Shown piece by piece: positions 38,901 to 50,900 of a stretch of 64,000 bases of DNA. The notes under the pieces are model-generated. The model was not told the DNA's origin and ran no database searches. It saw only the letters and a program-made list of their open reading frames with translations. Positions within the stretch are counted from its first letter, which is position 1, and each line of letters opens with the position of its first letter. The stretch lies in NCBI GenBank assembly GCA_032622095.1, contig CP136061.1, forward strand, positions 187,310,369 through 187,374,368, read 5' to 3'. Origin of the DNA: Siphonodentalium dalli. Its lineage: Eukaryota; Mollusca; Scaphopoda; Gadilida; Siphonodentaliidae. The translations under genes and the position numbers were made by a program.

Positions 38901-41900
38901 AAGTGCCATATGATACCACCGATCCAAATAGGAGGGAATGTTTGGTGGCCCTTAAAGCTCCAGACTGCTTTGAAGCACCATGGACAAGGTAAGAAAATTA
39001 AGAAATTATCATATGTTACAAAGCAAACTATATGCAACAACTGAATATTCCACAATATTTTCATATCCCAGTTAAAACAGCAATAAAAATGCATTTGTCA
39101 CCAAGATGCAACAATTTGGTAGCCTAAAATTGTCAAGCACGTGATATAGATCTGTCTTCAACTGGAAAAAGGGACCCTTGTTCTCTCATTGTCCACAAAC
39201 ACCTCATCATAAGGTCACACTTCGTAAGTACAGATATGATGATAAACAATCTTTATAGAGCATATAACCTCAATATATCATGTCAGAGCTTCCTCTTTCC
39301 AATGACATATACCAGTACTGGTATAATAAAATGTAAATATAAATCATAGACTATGAGTGGCTTTATATAACCCTTCAATAAATATAAAATAGTCAGATCA
39401 GAGATAGTGTAGTGACTTGGTTCCCATTGTTCATTTTAGGACTATCCAGCTGATAAGTTCAACAAAATAATAGTATTTTTTTAAAGCGTAAAATCCATAT
39501 ACATGCTCTAAAAAGCTTTGAGTAATATATACAGTATGTACATCATGTTGGAGAAGAGTGATAAAACTATTGGTGCAATGAGCTGAATTAACAAGTGAGA
39601 CATTGGCCAGATGACTGAAAGCTAAAAAGATATTAAGACAGTAACAAAAATTGTCAGTTTCAAATGATGTTAAGAATGGTCAAGATAAAAACAGACTATT
39701 TGTTGGTTTACTAGGCCCAAATTGTTCTCTAAACAAGTGTTTTCTTGAATAATTCTAGGGAGTCAATAAATCTTACTGTAGTTGGTAGCTTATTCACATT
39801 CTTGGCGCAGCAAAGCTGAATGAGTGGTTGATGTGTAAAGGTTTCCTGAAGAGACGTTCAACGACAAGATTTTTCTGCGAAGATTCTTTCGTTGAATGTA
39901 GCTTGTCAGCATGTTACTAACATATGTGCACTGCTTTAAAGACGAGAAGTAACACCTTAAATTTTATACAAATTATCGTAATTAAACTTATTATCTGAAC
40001 ATTTCCCTCCAATAGATTGGACTTCTGCACTTTTATCTGTTGCCTGCTTAATATTGTTCCCTAACTCCTCTAGATGAACAATAGACCATTCCAATGTATA
40101 CTTTTATAACTTAATGGGAGAATCCATCTAACATAGAAAGGTTTAACTGAACACTCCTACAAACAAAAATCCTCAGCATGTTTCTCTGCCTATGGAATGT
40201 AGTATGTGAACATCTCTACAGATGAAGAATGGACCATCCAATGTAAACTTTTAACAATGAATGGGAGAATTCTTTCAGCAATCAAAGGGTAGGTATTCAG
40301 TATGTATATTTACTTTCTCATTCTCATTTGTTTCAGGTCTAACCACTTGGGGAATGGGCGAGATGGAGAGCCGAACAATTACACCTGGGTGTTGCCGTAC
40401 TTCCCTTCCGAGTCTGCACAGCGATGTGTCCTAAGAATGAGGTGATCTATTATGCCCCCAACCTGCCGTAGGAGGATTCAGGGGTATATAGTTGAGACCT
40501 CCATCCGTCCTTCCATCCTTTAGTCCGGCCTTCCGTAACAAACATTTCACAACACAGCTCAAGTACCGATAGTCCAATCTGGATCTTCTTTGGTATGCCG
40601 GTAGACCAGCCTTGTGGAAAGGATCTCCACATAGTGCAGATTTTGTCCACTCTTTTTTTCAAGAGTTATGGCCCTTTCATGGACTTAGTGTAAAATGTGT
40701 CAACGCGTCCATAACAAACATTATACTGTGGATGTCTTCATTATTGGACTTCGTTGTCCTTTGGCAAGGTGATAGCACAGGTTGGTGGAAAGGATACCCA
40801 CATACTACAGTTTTCGTCCATTAATTTTACCAGAGTTACGGCCCTTGTTTGACTTGGAAATTTGTGAATATAATTAAGACCTTTGTCCATCCATCCTTCA
40901 TAGTGCAGGTTTTGTCCGCACTTTTTTTCCAGAGTTATGGCCCTTTGCCAGAGTTATGACCCGCTGTTAAACTTGAGTTTCAAGTAATCTTAAGATATTT
41001 CAGCATTTGAAATATGACATATCTGGAAAATATTCACTTTATTGTTAAAGAATTACACCGGTGTAGCTTTTTCAGTCATTATCAATGCCCTCTAATCAAC
41101 TGAGCATGTTGCTGAAAAGATTTTTTGTGATAGGCAACACATAACTGAAGTTATGCAGATTCATGGGATTGCATATTCCATTATGTATTATGCAGTCTAA
41201 ATCGTTAGTCTTAGGGACTACAAGCGACACATAGTGTCAAATTTGAAAAACTGTCTTAATTGGCTTTTATCTACTGATTGTTTAAACAGAAACGGATAGA
41301 TAATAGGAACTGAAAATGTGTACATATGGGTAATTTGACCCGGGGAATCTTAATAGATAGGTCCCGTTGACATCAGATGTCTTAAAAGGGCACTTCTAAT
41401 TAATTTAATTAAATAATTAATTATATACCCGAAATGGTTGCAATATGGTCAGTGAAAATTAGAACACTACAATAAATTGACCAATAGAGTGTCAGGAGAT
41501 AGATGCCATTGACCTCAGATGACTTAAAGGGGCAAATATGAGCAATAAAGAGTGTTCATTATGTAGGAAAATTGGTACAGATGGATCACCTGATCAGGAG
41601 ATTGGGATAGGCACATCTTCTCATGTTCCATCCTTGAATAATGGCTGAGAATAAAACATTATTTACTTACCTTTCACCTCAGATGATTTTAACGGGGACT
41701 AGTAGATTATATGATGAATAAAGAGCGTTTATTATCATTCCAGAAGAGTTGTGGGAAAATTGGTGGCCGATTTTTATATAATAGTCTAACACCTCTATCC
41801 TGATTCCATTTCCGACATGTATAAACACGATGCGACATATATGTAACCTCTGACTAATACTTGTCCTATGTTACAACGGTTTTTCCTACATATCTTCCAG

Positions 41901-44900
41901 ACTGATAATAAATGCTCTTTATTGATCATATAATTTATTATTCCCCTTTTAAGATGTGAGGTCAAAGGTAAGTAATGCTTTATTCTCAGCCAGTATTCAT
42001 ATGACGTGAGAAGAGGTGCATAACCCATGACATGCCCCTGGTCAGGTGACCCATCTGTACCAATTTTTATACACAAGGAACGCTCTTTTCTACTCATATG
42101 TGCCCCTTTAAGTTGTCTGAGGTCAACAGCATCTATCTCATTATACTCTACGGGTCAATTTATCCCAATGTTTCAATTTTCGCCGACCAGAGTGCAACTA
42201 TTTTGGGTATATAATTAATTATTTAATTGAATTAATTATTATTGCCCTTTTAAGACATCTGATATCAACGGAGACCTACCTCATACGATTCCCTGGGTCA
42301 AATAACCTTTATGTACAAATTTTCAGCTATGATGGTCCAGCCGTTTCTGTATAAACAATCTGTAAATCAAATCCAATTTTATTTCAACAGGCTTTCAAGT
42401 TTGACACTGCGTGTCGCTAGTAGTCGGGATGATTAACGATTCAGACTGCATAATCCATAATGAAATATTCAATCGCATGAATCGTCATAACTTCAGTTAT
42501 GGGTGGCCTGTCACAAAAATCTTTTTGGCAATGTGCTCAGTGGATTAGCGGGCATCGATAATGGCTGAGAAAAGCTGCACTGGTGTAATCCTTTAAAGCT
42601 CCATTCTCTGGAAGCTCTTAGAAATTATGATATGATATTCCTTTGTATATGCTTGCATTCATCCATTTATCTATATACCAGGTATAACATTTCTACAGAT
42701 GACTATGATCCATTCAACACAGACTACAGACATAATCAAAATAAGTAAGTTAAATAATGTTATCAGATACCTCAAAACTATAACAAATGTGATATGTGTT
42801 CTCTGATGCACAGCTCTGATACATAGGTACCTGGTATTCTTTACTTGTATTCTTTGTCGTTTATTAGTTTCTTTAAAAAGTGGACGACAATCTTATCAGA
42901 TTTACTGGTATGTCTTTAGGATTCCACTTCAGATCCAATTTCTAAGACAATGGAGCTTTCCCGAGATGAAGTAATAAATTGTTTCCAAATATGGAACTCA
43001 TGCCTGGTGTAGTAAATGTTTGTGGGAAATGTAGTATTTATTAGTATTGTTAGAAAAACAACAGGATGCAAACAAACAATTGGTAATAAATATCGTTTCA
43101 TGGGTTATCAGATCTGAATGAAATTTGATGGAGGTTTGCCAACATGACTGCTTTCAAAAGAGGTGCAAATGAAGTTGTTCCCCTTTTCTGTACCAGAGTT
43201 ATCCTTTTTTATTTTTCTGACAATGTGGGGTTTTTTGTCCTTCCTCAAATATATCTCAGCCATGGGTAATCAGATCTGAATGAAAAAATTTGGTATGGAG
43301 GTTCACCATCATGATGGCTATCCTGCTTTATTTATCTTGTCTGTTCGTGCAAATATCTGAGCCATGGGTTATTGAATCTGAATGAAATTTGGCATGGAGG
43401 TTAGCCATCACGACTGCTTTCAAAGAGAATAGGAATATGAATTCTAGAGATGTAAATCTAAATAAAGATTAACATCAGCTTTTTAACCGTTTCTTGATGT
43501 TCATGACAGGAGCTGTGCTGGTGCAGCATTGAAGATCCTGTGCCAGTGCATGCTCTTTATATGCGAGTTTCCCATAGGGAACCTCACATATATAATAGTG
43601 CACTGGCTTACACGGTCAAGGTAAATAATGTTAGGCCAATGTATTCTCTTATACATGTGAGGCTCCATATGGGAGACACACATATATAAAGAGAATGCAT
43701 TGGCACATGGTTTTTGCAAAATTTCAGGAAGCTCCAGTTACGGAAAGGTTAAAGAGGCTGGGCAAAATAATAATTGTACAGGTGCAGCATTCATCCAGTA
43801 AAATACAAGTCATTAGGCACTGATCAAGTGTATACATATATCACTGGTTTGTTTTTTTGTTTCAGAGAAACAGGTGTTAAATCACCAGTACAACAGAACC
43901 CCTATGTGAAAATCGGTGCGGGGAATTCTCCCCTGAGACTAGCGATCAACACAGCACAGTATGGACGAGTTTTCCAGGACCGCACACATCTGTTCATTCT
44001 GGAGCCGAGGCCGGATCAGTTGAAAGGTCAACAAAAAATATTCAATTTAAATGTGAGAGGAAAGCGAGGAAATATTGTGCAAGTGTATCCAGCCGTTGAA
44101 TATGATTTCTTCCCAACTCATCTCAGCTTGAATGAAGAAGATTTGGTGCATATACAGTGGACAGGTTCGTTGTTTAGTTGACAAAAAGTTATTTAATGGA
44201 TAATTAGTATACCTGAGTTATCAGAAGATAAAATATGAAACATTTAGATAAAGGAAGGAAGCTTTTGTTTTTTTTCAAGAATGCTAAAACTTTGTATCGG
44301 TTGTTTAAAAATCTTTCTGGAATAAAATCCGCAATTTCCCAAGCAATTCATTGCAGTCCATAGAATCTGTTTTAGTGCCTTTTGGTCATACTATGTTTGA
44401 CAGATGCCTATAAAATGTTTTAATTGTGGGTACATTGTGAAATTGTGTTCTGAAATCTTGTAATACCCAGGTTGAATTTGAAAATACAAAGTTTTGATGA
44501 GGAAGGTGTCTGAGAACATAGGTGAGGTGACACTGTGCATCCTCTGCATCAAGTCTGAATGCCATTCCAGACAGTGTTTGCCACGTGAATCGCACAAACC
44601 ATGCTGTAAAAGCATTTTCGGCATCTAGGGCAGTTATTCGTATATTTCCAATGGCTACTCAGTACAAAGTTTTGATGTTATTCGCATGTTTTTGTTTAAA
44701 ATATCTGCATGGTGCAGTCAGTTCAAAACTGACCTTGACAGAAAACTATATCTTCGTTCTTTTCCATCATTTTACAAGTCGGTATTAGCTGAAAAACCAC
44801 AAACAAACCGTGTGGTATATGCTCCTCCTGATTAGGACAGTGACTTAATTATGTGGCAGCTTTTCTGCAGATTTTGCGATTCACAGATGTCAAACAATGT

Positions 44901-47900
44901 CTGCAAGCACTCTTTCATTTGTGTGTACCAACGTGGTGCTCTGTAATCCATGTGAAATACCCTTTACACTTGATACTCTTCTTTGTAGGTTCTAATACAC
45001 ATAACAATGGACACCCTGGTGGAGATGGACAAACTGGTGATGCGGGACAGGGCACTGGAGGTGTGTATCAGTGTCCATGTCTGTGTTCTCATATGTATAT
45101 TTCAGAAATTGTTTTATATACTGTGTTTATCACAGTAATTATTTTGACTGTTCCTTCCATCAGAGATATTTATATGCCCTTTTAAAAAAAAGGTTGTATT
45201 ATGTAATCATCTGTCCATCCGTCCGTCCATCTATTAATATTATTGGTTTCCAACCGACAACTCCAGTTTGGATCTGGATTTGATCTGAACCAAAGTTGGG
45301 ATGTGTATTTCTCAGCTAAAGATACAGGCAAAGTTCGAATATGTGTTCCGTTCAATTATTTTTACATGAGTTATAGCCCTTTTTCAACTTAGAATTTGAC
45401 TGTGTGTTAACATTTTTGGTTTCCAATCGATAACTCCAGTTTGGATTATTTTATCTGAACCAAAGTTGGTATGTGTATTTCCCAGCTCACAACACAGACC
45501 AAGTTCGAATTAGTGATGAGCCGATTGTCAAATAGACCCTTGCACCGATTGCCGATTAGTTGAGATCACAATCGGCCGATTCAGGTGCCGATTCCGATTA
45601 TTGTAATAATTATACCAGAATATGTTATATGTGTTATATAATACTTAGAATTAGAAGCAAGCAACAACCGTAGTAATATGCCAGTACACAGTATACATAA
45701 GTATACGTTTGGGTAAGTATATAGGTAGGTATGGGCGGACTTGTGATCGAATACAGGCACATGTCCTGCAGAGGCTGTAGTACGGGGCCTCGGTGTATTT
45801 ATTGTAATGTATTGTATCGACGAATCGACGATGCAATGCATTAACTTACCCATGTATTCTAGGCTATTCCACAACAAATAGTTTGAAAGTTTGATGTAGC
45901 CACGTGCATGACGACATCCACGGCCCGTTTTTGATAACAATTCATCAAAAGGCATTTTTCTTTGATCCCAATTCAAAGACATCACATCAAAGGAAATGAC
46001 CCGACTGAACTAGGTGCAAGTTACACCATGTTCATGTCAATTTCGCAGACACGATTTGATTGTCGATTTCGGCATGGTCATCAAAATAATCATTGGTGGT
46101 GGTGACCTATACGTGACGTCACACGAGGCTGACTGGATGGAATGACATTGTCTTCGGCTATTTAAAGTTAATCATTAATGGAAAGTTGTGTTGGGTGAAA
46201 GACTTTGAAAATATTAATTAGATAGTAAAATTAATAAATAAATTTCTTTAATTCTTTTTAATATCTGACTATTAATGCTTGTACAGTTTTTATTCCTGCG
46301 TCCTGACAACTGATACACATGTTATAATATGCTCAATTTAATTGAATAAACAGTGAAATCAGCTGCGCAATTAAATGTCACGTGACATGCACTTTCTGTT
46401 TCTACAGTTTATAGTTTATACCTGTTTTACGCTGTGTGTACTATATAGATAGATTTGTTGTGCTGCGTATGCATACATTTTGATTTTTTATAGTCTGACA
46501 CACATAAATCAAAATGTCTACACGTTGACGAACAATAAAGTTACGTATCGGCGTACATGAGTCCCATATGATATGTAATGTGTGTACATCATCATATAAT
46601 TTATGATTACAAGCTATCACGGCGTCATCATCGCAGCCTGGTTCTAACCCAAAGTGTCGCGTTCTTCCCGGCGATCCCCACTGTAATATATTGTTCAAAC
46701 ATAGACCCAGGTACGGCCGGTGTATTGAAGAGGAGATGGCTGTATATCAAGTTTGTGTTTGGTGAATCACTTTCCCCATGTTTAATGGTCATTTATTCAA
46801 CAAAACATCGTCATATTTAAAACAGTTTATTGAAGAAAAACAAGCACCTGATTACTATTTAGACAATCGGAAATGCCGATGTTGAAACCAGAGTACCGAT
46901 TGCCATCCGATGGGCCACAATCGGCCGATTCCGATTGTTGTTCCCGATTATCGGCTCATCACTAGTTCGAATATGGGTTCCGTCCAATTATTTTTACATG
47001 AGTTATGGTCCTTTTTCGACTTACAATTTGACCGATTTCATAACATTTTGGTTTCCAATCGATAACTCCATTTTGGATTATTTGATCTGAACCAATGTGT
47101 GTTTCCCAGCTAAAACTACAGGCCAAGTTCAAATATAGGTTCTGTCCAATTATTTTCACATGAGTTACAGCCATTTTTTACCGCATTTTGGCATGGAAAT
47201 TAGGGTTTATCAGATATTCTTTGTATAAAGCTCAAATTATTATTTTATATTGCGATAGTACAATTCAAAATGGCTAAAGGGCATATTTTGCCATGCCCTA
47301 GCGATGCTCTTGTACAGATTTCGAAGAACTAAATAGATGTACAAAATAAATTAAGATCTTATGAATCAGCATGTAAGCCAAATGGCCATACCTACATTAA
47401 ATGTACACAATCTGAGTCGATGGTCCCGGTCTCATCCAGTTACAACAACAACGAAATTTCACCAAATTTATTTGGTCCCGGTCTCATCCAGTTACAACAA
47501 CAACGAAATTTCACCAAATTTATTTATCCTAATTAGTGTGTTACCAAGAAATGGTAATTTAGGGCTGTTTAATCAGATTATGCATCTTTAAACTCTCAGG
47601 AATCAAAACATCCATAAGCCATGTCTTTCAATTTGGTTCAAATCCCAAGTTCATGCCTTCATGAACACATTATTGTAAGCATTATCAAGATTTAAAACAA
47701 TTTTGGTTTGTACCATGTGTTTGTCAAAATGAAGTGTCTATGAAATAGGACCATATCTGATGCATGTAGAGTTGTAGAACAGATAGTGGGTTGGTGACTA
47801 TACTCCAGGTGAATGACCAACACATTTGTAGCTCTCCCAAAAGAAGCTTGTAAGGTTTCATGCCAACATGATGAGATAGTTTGTCTTCATGTCACACACA

Positions 47901-50900
47901 AGGAATTGTCAATTAACCCATTTAGCATTTCCATGTTTCCAGTCTTATCTATACATGTGTTTATGTCTTAATATACTTTGTATTTAATTCTTATTATACC
48001 ATACTTTATCTGTAGTTATTGTCCCCCGAAAAATTTATTTTTGGGGGACTATAGAAACGGGCTCTGTCCGGCCATTCGTCTGTCCGTCCGTTCGTCGTAC
48101 CGTCCGTCACACTTTTGAGTACCTTCATGGTGTAATCATCTCCTCTTACAGATTTCATCCCAGAGATTTGAAACTTCAGAATATTGTTGCCCATATATTG
48201 AAGATGTGCAACATGTATATAGATGACGAAAAAATTATTTTTTTAACAGAGTTATTAACCCTTTTTGACTTTTTATTAAATTTCTTTAACAAAGCGGCAT
48301 CGACTTGCCATGTTTTCGGGGGACACTGTGGTCAGCTGACCTTTTATTTATATTTTATTTTGTACTTTATTGAATAAAGTTTAACTCTTTCACTGCCGAT
48401 CGCGACTTGAGTCGAATTACCCATACACTGCCGATCGCGACTTGAGTCGAACCCGGACACATTCGTCCCATAACATCAATCCATGAGGAGTAACTCTATA
48501 TTATTCTGTGAAATGTTGTAACGAGAAACTACCGGTTTATTTTCTTTTTAAAATTTCGGGATGTCGGCCAACTTGTTTTGTGATTAAGGGGTCGCGGTCA
48601 CGTGACCCTCCTGGTATGAGAAGTGTTTTCCATTCCACAGAGACCAATACCTACATGTACCTGTATACCAAGTTTCAGGAATATACACTACCTCTGCATA
48701 TACAAAAGTCATTGAGAATTACCAAATAATATATGTATGTAGCAGAAATATACTGGTTGTTTTTGGTTCTCAATACTAATACCAACTTACACACCAAATT
48801 TGGTCAAAATATCTCTGCAGATACAACAAAAGTTATTGAGAAATAATGAATTTTTCTTATATTTCGGTGTGGCGGCCATCTTGTTTTGTGATAACGTGGT
48901 GACGGTCATGTGACCATGGCAGACTGGGAAGTGTTTTATATTCGCAAGTCCAATACCTAACTGTGCACCAAGTTTCACGAACATACCTTTACAGGTACAA
49001 AGGTTATTGAGAAATACCCAATGTATTTAGCAGCAATATACCGGTACTAACATTTTCTTATATTTCGGGATGGTGGCCACAAGGGTAACGAGAATCAGTA
49101 AGACGCATTGTATAAATTCTAAGATTGGTTATGATTTCTGAAATCTTAGTTGCAGCTTATATACATTTGATTAAATACACAACATGCCATCTCAGACGTG
49201 AGCTGAATCTTGAAATAACACTGGTTGATAATTATTCAGTCTTGTTAAGAAAACAAACAAATCTTCAAATAAGCTTCAAAGGAGAAACTCCCAGAAAGTT
49301 CCCTTGTCCTACAAAAATTAATCACCGACATGTGTTTACGCAGTGAAAACAGGAATATCACAAAGAAATATAAATCATATTAATTAAATTATATTAAATA
49401 GTGAGTAGAATAAAGAAATAGCAACTTAATAAAACTTAGAAAAACTATTTTAATTTATATATAAAAATCTACAAATACCCATCTTAAATAATTATAAAGG
49501 GATAAAGATTTCCAAACAACTGCCACAGATCATAAATCAACTGGATAATAAAACACTGATTAAACTCATCAACAACTCCACCCTAAATTAGAGGGACTTG
49601 CTGAATTTACCAGGGACTTGTTGCGTTTACCGGGGACTTGCTGCATATCCAGGGACTTGCTGCATATAGTAGAACCCGAATGCTTGGCAGTGGCAGATCT
49701 AGCTGTCTGTGGTGCTGTACGGCAGTGAAAGAGTTAATTAATCAATACTGAGTTGGTTGTGCTTCAACAACTTATTAAAGATGTCAATACATTCCGATCG
49801 TAGTGTGATTTTCTATAAACCGAACAGAAGAGTCTGTCCGAAGGGTGTTCAGTTTGAAGAGGTTTGTTTTACTGTACAAGCTTCATTTCTGGTCTTATTG
49901 CTGCAAAGCGTTGCATATTTAATCCTGGTTAACAACAGATGGGCAGTAAAAACAATAAACCTGCATGGTCAATCATCTGCATTTCATTTACAAATTGTAC
50001 ATTTTAACATCCTACATGTTGGGCTGCTTTCCCTAAGATGTGAACTATATATCAAATTAATTTTGTGTTTTTATATTATTGCATCAATAACTCTGGCCTC
50101 TATTTCCATTTACAGGAACAGACAGGAATAATTTTATTGAAATTATGGACCAAAATGAAAATTATCCACTACCATTTGGTCAGTCGACTATATTTTCTAA
50201 TGCTGAAGTGAAATGGATAGCGCACAACAACTACAACCTGTCACCAAGAGATGCTGCAATCAACCTAGCATCATCCGGATACTATGTGTAAGTAGATCTC
50301 ATCCATCCCACGAAATTCCACATCAAATATGGGTGAGAAATATCAAAGCATTACTGACAAAACATATTAGCATTTGAAAGATGTTGTTCTACAACAAATG
50401 CCTTTCTCAGGCTTTTTATAGACGTTGGTTTCATTGGGGAGATGTGCTGAAAACATAAGTGAGATAACTCTATCGTCACATTAACAGGAACTATCTAGCA
50501 GTCTCGATTGTCATATAACTTTACACCCCAATGTTTTTTACTTATTTAGTAAGACACATCTGACACAACAATATCATAGCAGACTATTGTAGACAAAAAC
50601 AAACTCTAAAATGAAACTTAAATATATGAAATTGTGTATATGACTATAGAAATCACTGATCGGTCCCAGATGGATTCCTGATGATAACTTTAGATTTAGT
50701 AATCCGATTGTTTTCAAATTTTGTATGTGATTTACCCACATGAAAATATAGGTAAAAAATTCTAATTTCGGTCAGTCCACCCATTTTTAGCTCAACTTTA
50801 TATAGTCATCTTTGAGCTATTGCCACGGGTTGGCATCCACCTTCTGTCTGTCAGTCTGTCTGTCCCTCAACAATTTCCTTTGGTACACCCTACAAGCCAC

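Noticed and set aside
45581-45985. 134-codon open frame inside the hAT-like element
   Set aside because: No transposase motifs (no RNase H-like or hAT dimerisation pattern); the element appears non-autonomous.
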